Assembly: GCA_015486815.1 (NCBI GenBank) | Contig: WFQY01000563.1 | Span: 1-5,306 of the forward strand | DNA: 5,306 nt | Direction: 5' to 3' | Source of the DNA: Phycisphaerae bacterium | GTDB taxonomy: Bacteria > Planctomycetota > Phycisphaerae > JAAYCJ01 | Shown here: positions 4,673-5,306 of the stretch, in pieces | Layout of the letters: every line of letters begins with the position of its first letter | Numbering within the stretch: position 1 is the first letter of the stretch | Program-made: the position numbers and the translations under genes | Notes under the pieces: generated by a model | What the model saw: only the letters and a program-made list of their open reading frames with translations | What the model was told of the DNA's origin: nothing | The model's database searches: none

Positions 4673-5306
4673 ATGAACAAAAGCAGAGTAAATATTTTGT
4701 TTACCTGCGTGGGTCGGCGGGTAGCACTGGTGGAATCGTTCAGACAGGCAGCGGAAAAACTCGGAGTAAAATCCAAAATTGTCGGTACGGACAGCGACCC
4801 TCTTTCGCCCGGACTTTATGTCTGCGATAAACGATATGTATCATTACCGATTGCTTCGAGAAGATATATACCGCAGCTGATTGATATCTGTAGGAAGCAC
4901 AAAATAGATATTCTTGTACCGACGATAGATACCGAGCTGAAATCGTTGGCGATGAATAAGGAAAAGTTCGCTGATATCGGGACGTTTGTTCTCGTATCAT
5001 CGCCCAAGGTCGTTACGATATGTCAGGACAAGCGCCAGACATATAAATTTCTCTGCGACAACGGGTTTGGTAGTCCGTGGACATCTGTTTTGGAAAAAGT
5101 AAATAAAAAGAAACTCACCTTTCCGTTATTTCTCAAGCCATGGGACGGTTCCGCTTCGCGTGGCAATGCAGTTGCTCATACTATCGAGGATGTGAAATAT
5201 TTTGGCAAGAGAATTCCTAATTGTCTCGTTCAGGAATATCTCGAAGGTCAGGAATATACCTGCGATGCGTATGTGGATTTTGATATGAAGGTCAGATGTG
5301 TTGTTC
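4673..5306 (+). CDS. ATP-grasp enzyme, carbamoyl-phosphate-synthase-like, 3' end cut by window
   Basis: Reading from the ATG at 4673 gives 211 codons without a stop up to the right edge, so the gene is partial. Full-length relatives are usually around 320-400 aa. ATP-grasp enzymes couple a carboxylate to an amine or thiol through an acyl phosphate. The N-terminal pre-ATP-grasp domain shows 'ILFTCVGRR' (8-16), 'VGTDSDPLSPGLY' (37-49), 'LVPTIDTEL' (81-89) and 'VSSP' (108-111). 'CQDKRQTYKFL' (117-127) leads into the ATP-binding part. That part has 'LKPWDGSASRGN' (154-165), with Lys155 and the glycine/serine loop, and 'VQEYLEGQEYTCD' (186-198). The catalytic metal-binding end lies beyond the window. 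This type is frequent in exopolysaccharide and O-antigen clusters, often beside HAD hydrolases, where substrates are mostly unknown. It follows fabD by 34 nt on the same strand with its own good ribosome binding site, so it is probably in one operon with fabD. Confidence 0.9.
   Translation, partial: MNKSRVNILFTCVGRRVALVESFRQAAEKLGVKSKIVGTDSDPLSPGLYVCDKRYVSLPIASRRYIPQLIDICRKHKIDILVPTIDTELKSLAMNKEKFADIGTFVLVSSPKVVTICQDKRQTYKFLCDNGFGSPWTSVLEKVNKKKLTFPLFLKPWDGSASRGNAVAHTIEDVKYFGKRIPNCLVQEYLEGQEYTCDAYVDFDMKVRCVV

Noticed and set aside
4648..4830. Rightward 60-codon frame after fabD.
   Set aside because: It overlaps the true ATP-grasp gene in another frame, starts upstream of the ribosome binding site and yields a low-complexity product with no motif.

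Overview
The window is bacterial DNA, with G+C in the low-to-mid forties by eye, and densely coding. FabD has the wording 'AGLSLGEYTA' and 'GPAEKLNATD', and a 7-base AGCT-type repeat fills one intergenic gap. Both remind me of environmental Planctomycetota, perhaps a phycisphaeral lineage. That placement is a low-confidence impression, because no rRNA or other phylogenetic marker is present.

Layout. Positions 33-2551 (+) hold three overlapping genes of surface-polysaccharide assembly: a GT4 glycosyltransferase, a WecG/TagA/CpsF (GT26) glycosyltransferase, and a short initiating sugar-phosphate transferase (monotopic phosphoglycosyl transferase). The overlaps of 44 and 20 nt suggest one translationally coupled transcript, probably the tail of a larger exopolysaccharide or O-antigen cluster lying to the left. 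The likely logic is that the phosphoglycosyl transferase loads the first sugar phosphate onto undecaprenyl phosphate. The WecG-type enzyme would add a second sugar, and the GT4 enzyme would extend the chain.

Positions 2552-2612 are a short convergent gap holding a degenerate heptanucleotide repeat that can fold on itself. Positions 2613-3557 (-) hold two small genes 6 nt apart. They are divergent paralogues of an unidentified family that shares an N-G-D-L-YW block, an (A/V)-RHW motif and a Cys-Pro motif. The upstream copy has lost the Cys-x-x-Cys pair that the downstream copy keeps. Positions 3558-3717 are a divergent regulatory gap. It holds a good promoter for the paralogue pair, overlapped by two interlocking perfect inverted repeats that look like operators, and a weaker possible promoter for the rightward genes.

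Positions 3718-4638 (+) are a complete malonyl-CoA:ACP transacylase (fabD), separated from the usual fatty-acid synthesis genes as far as the window shows. Positions 4673-5306 (+) are the first 211 codons of an ATP-grasp enzyme, cut by the right edge. It is of the carbamoyl-phosphate-synthase-like type often seen in polysaccharide clusters.

No rRNA, tRNA, CRISPR array, transposase or phage gene is visible. The parts that I cannot explain from known systems are the paralogous pair with its operator-rich promoter and the heptad repeat.
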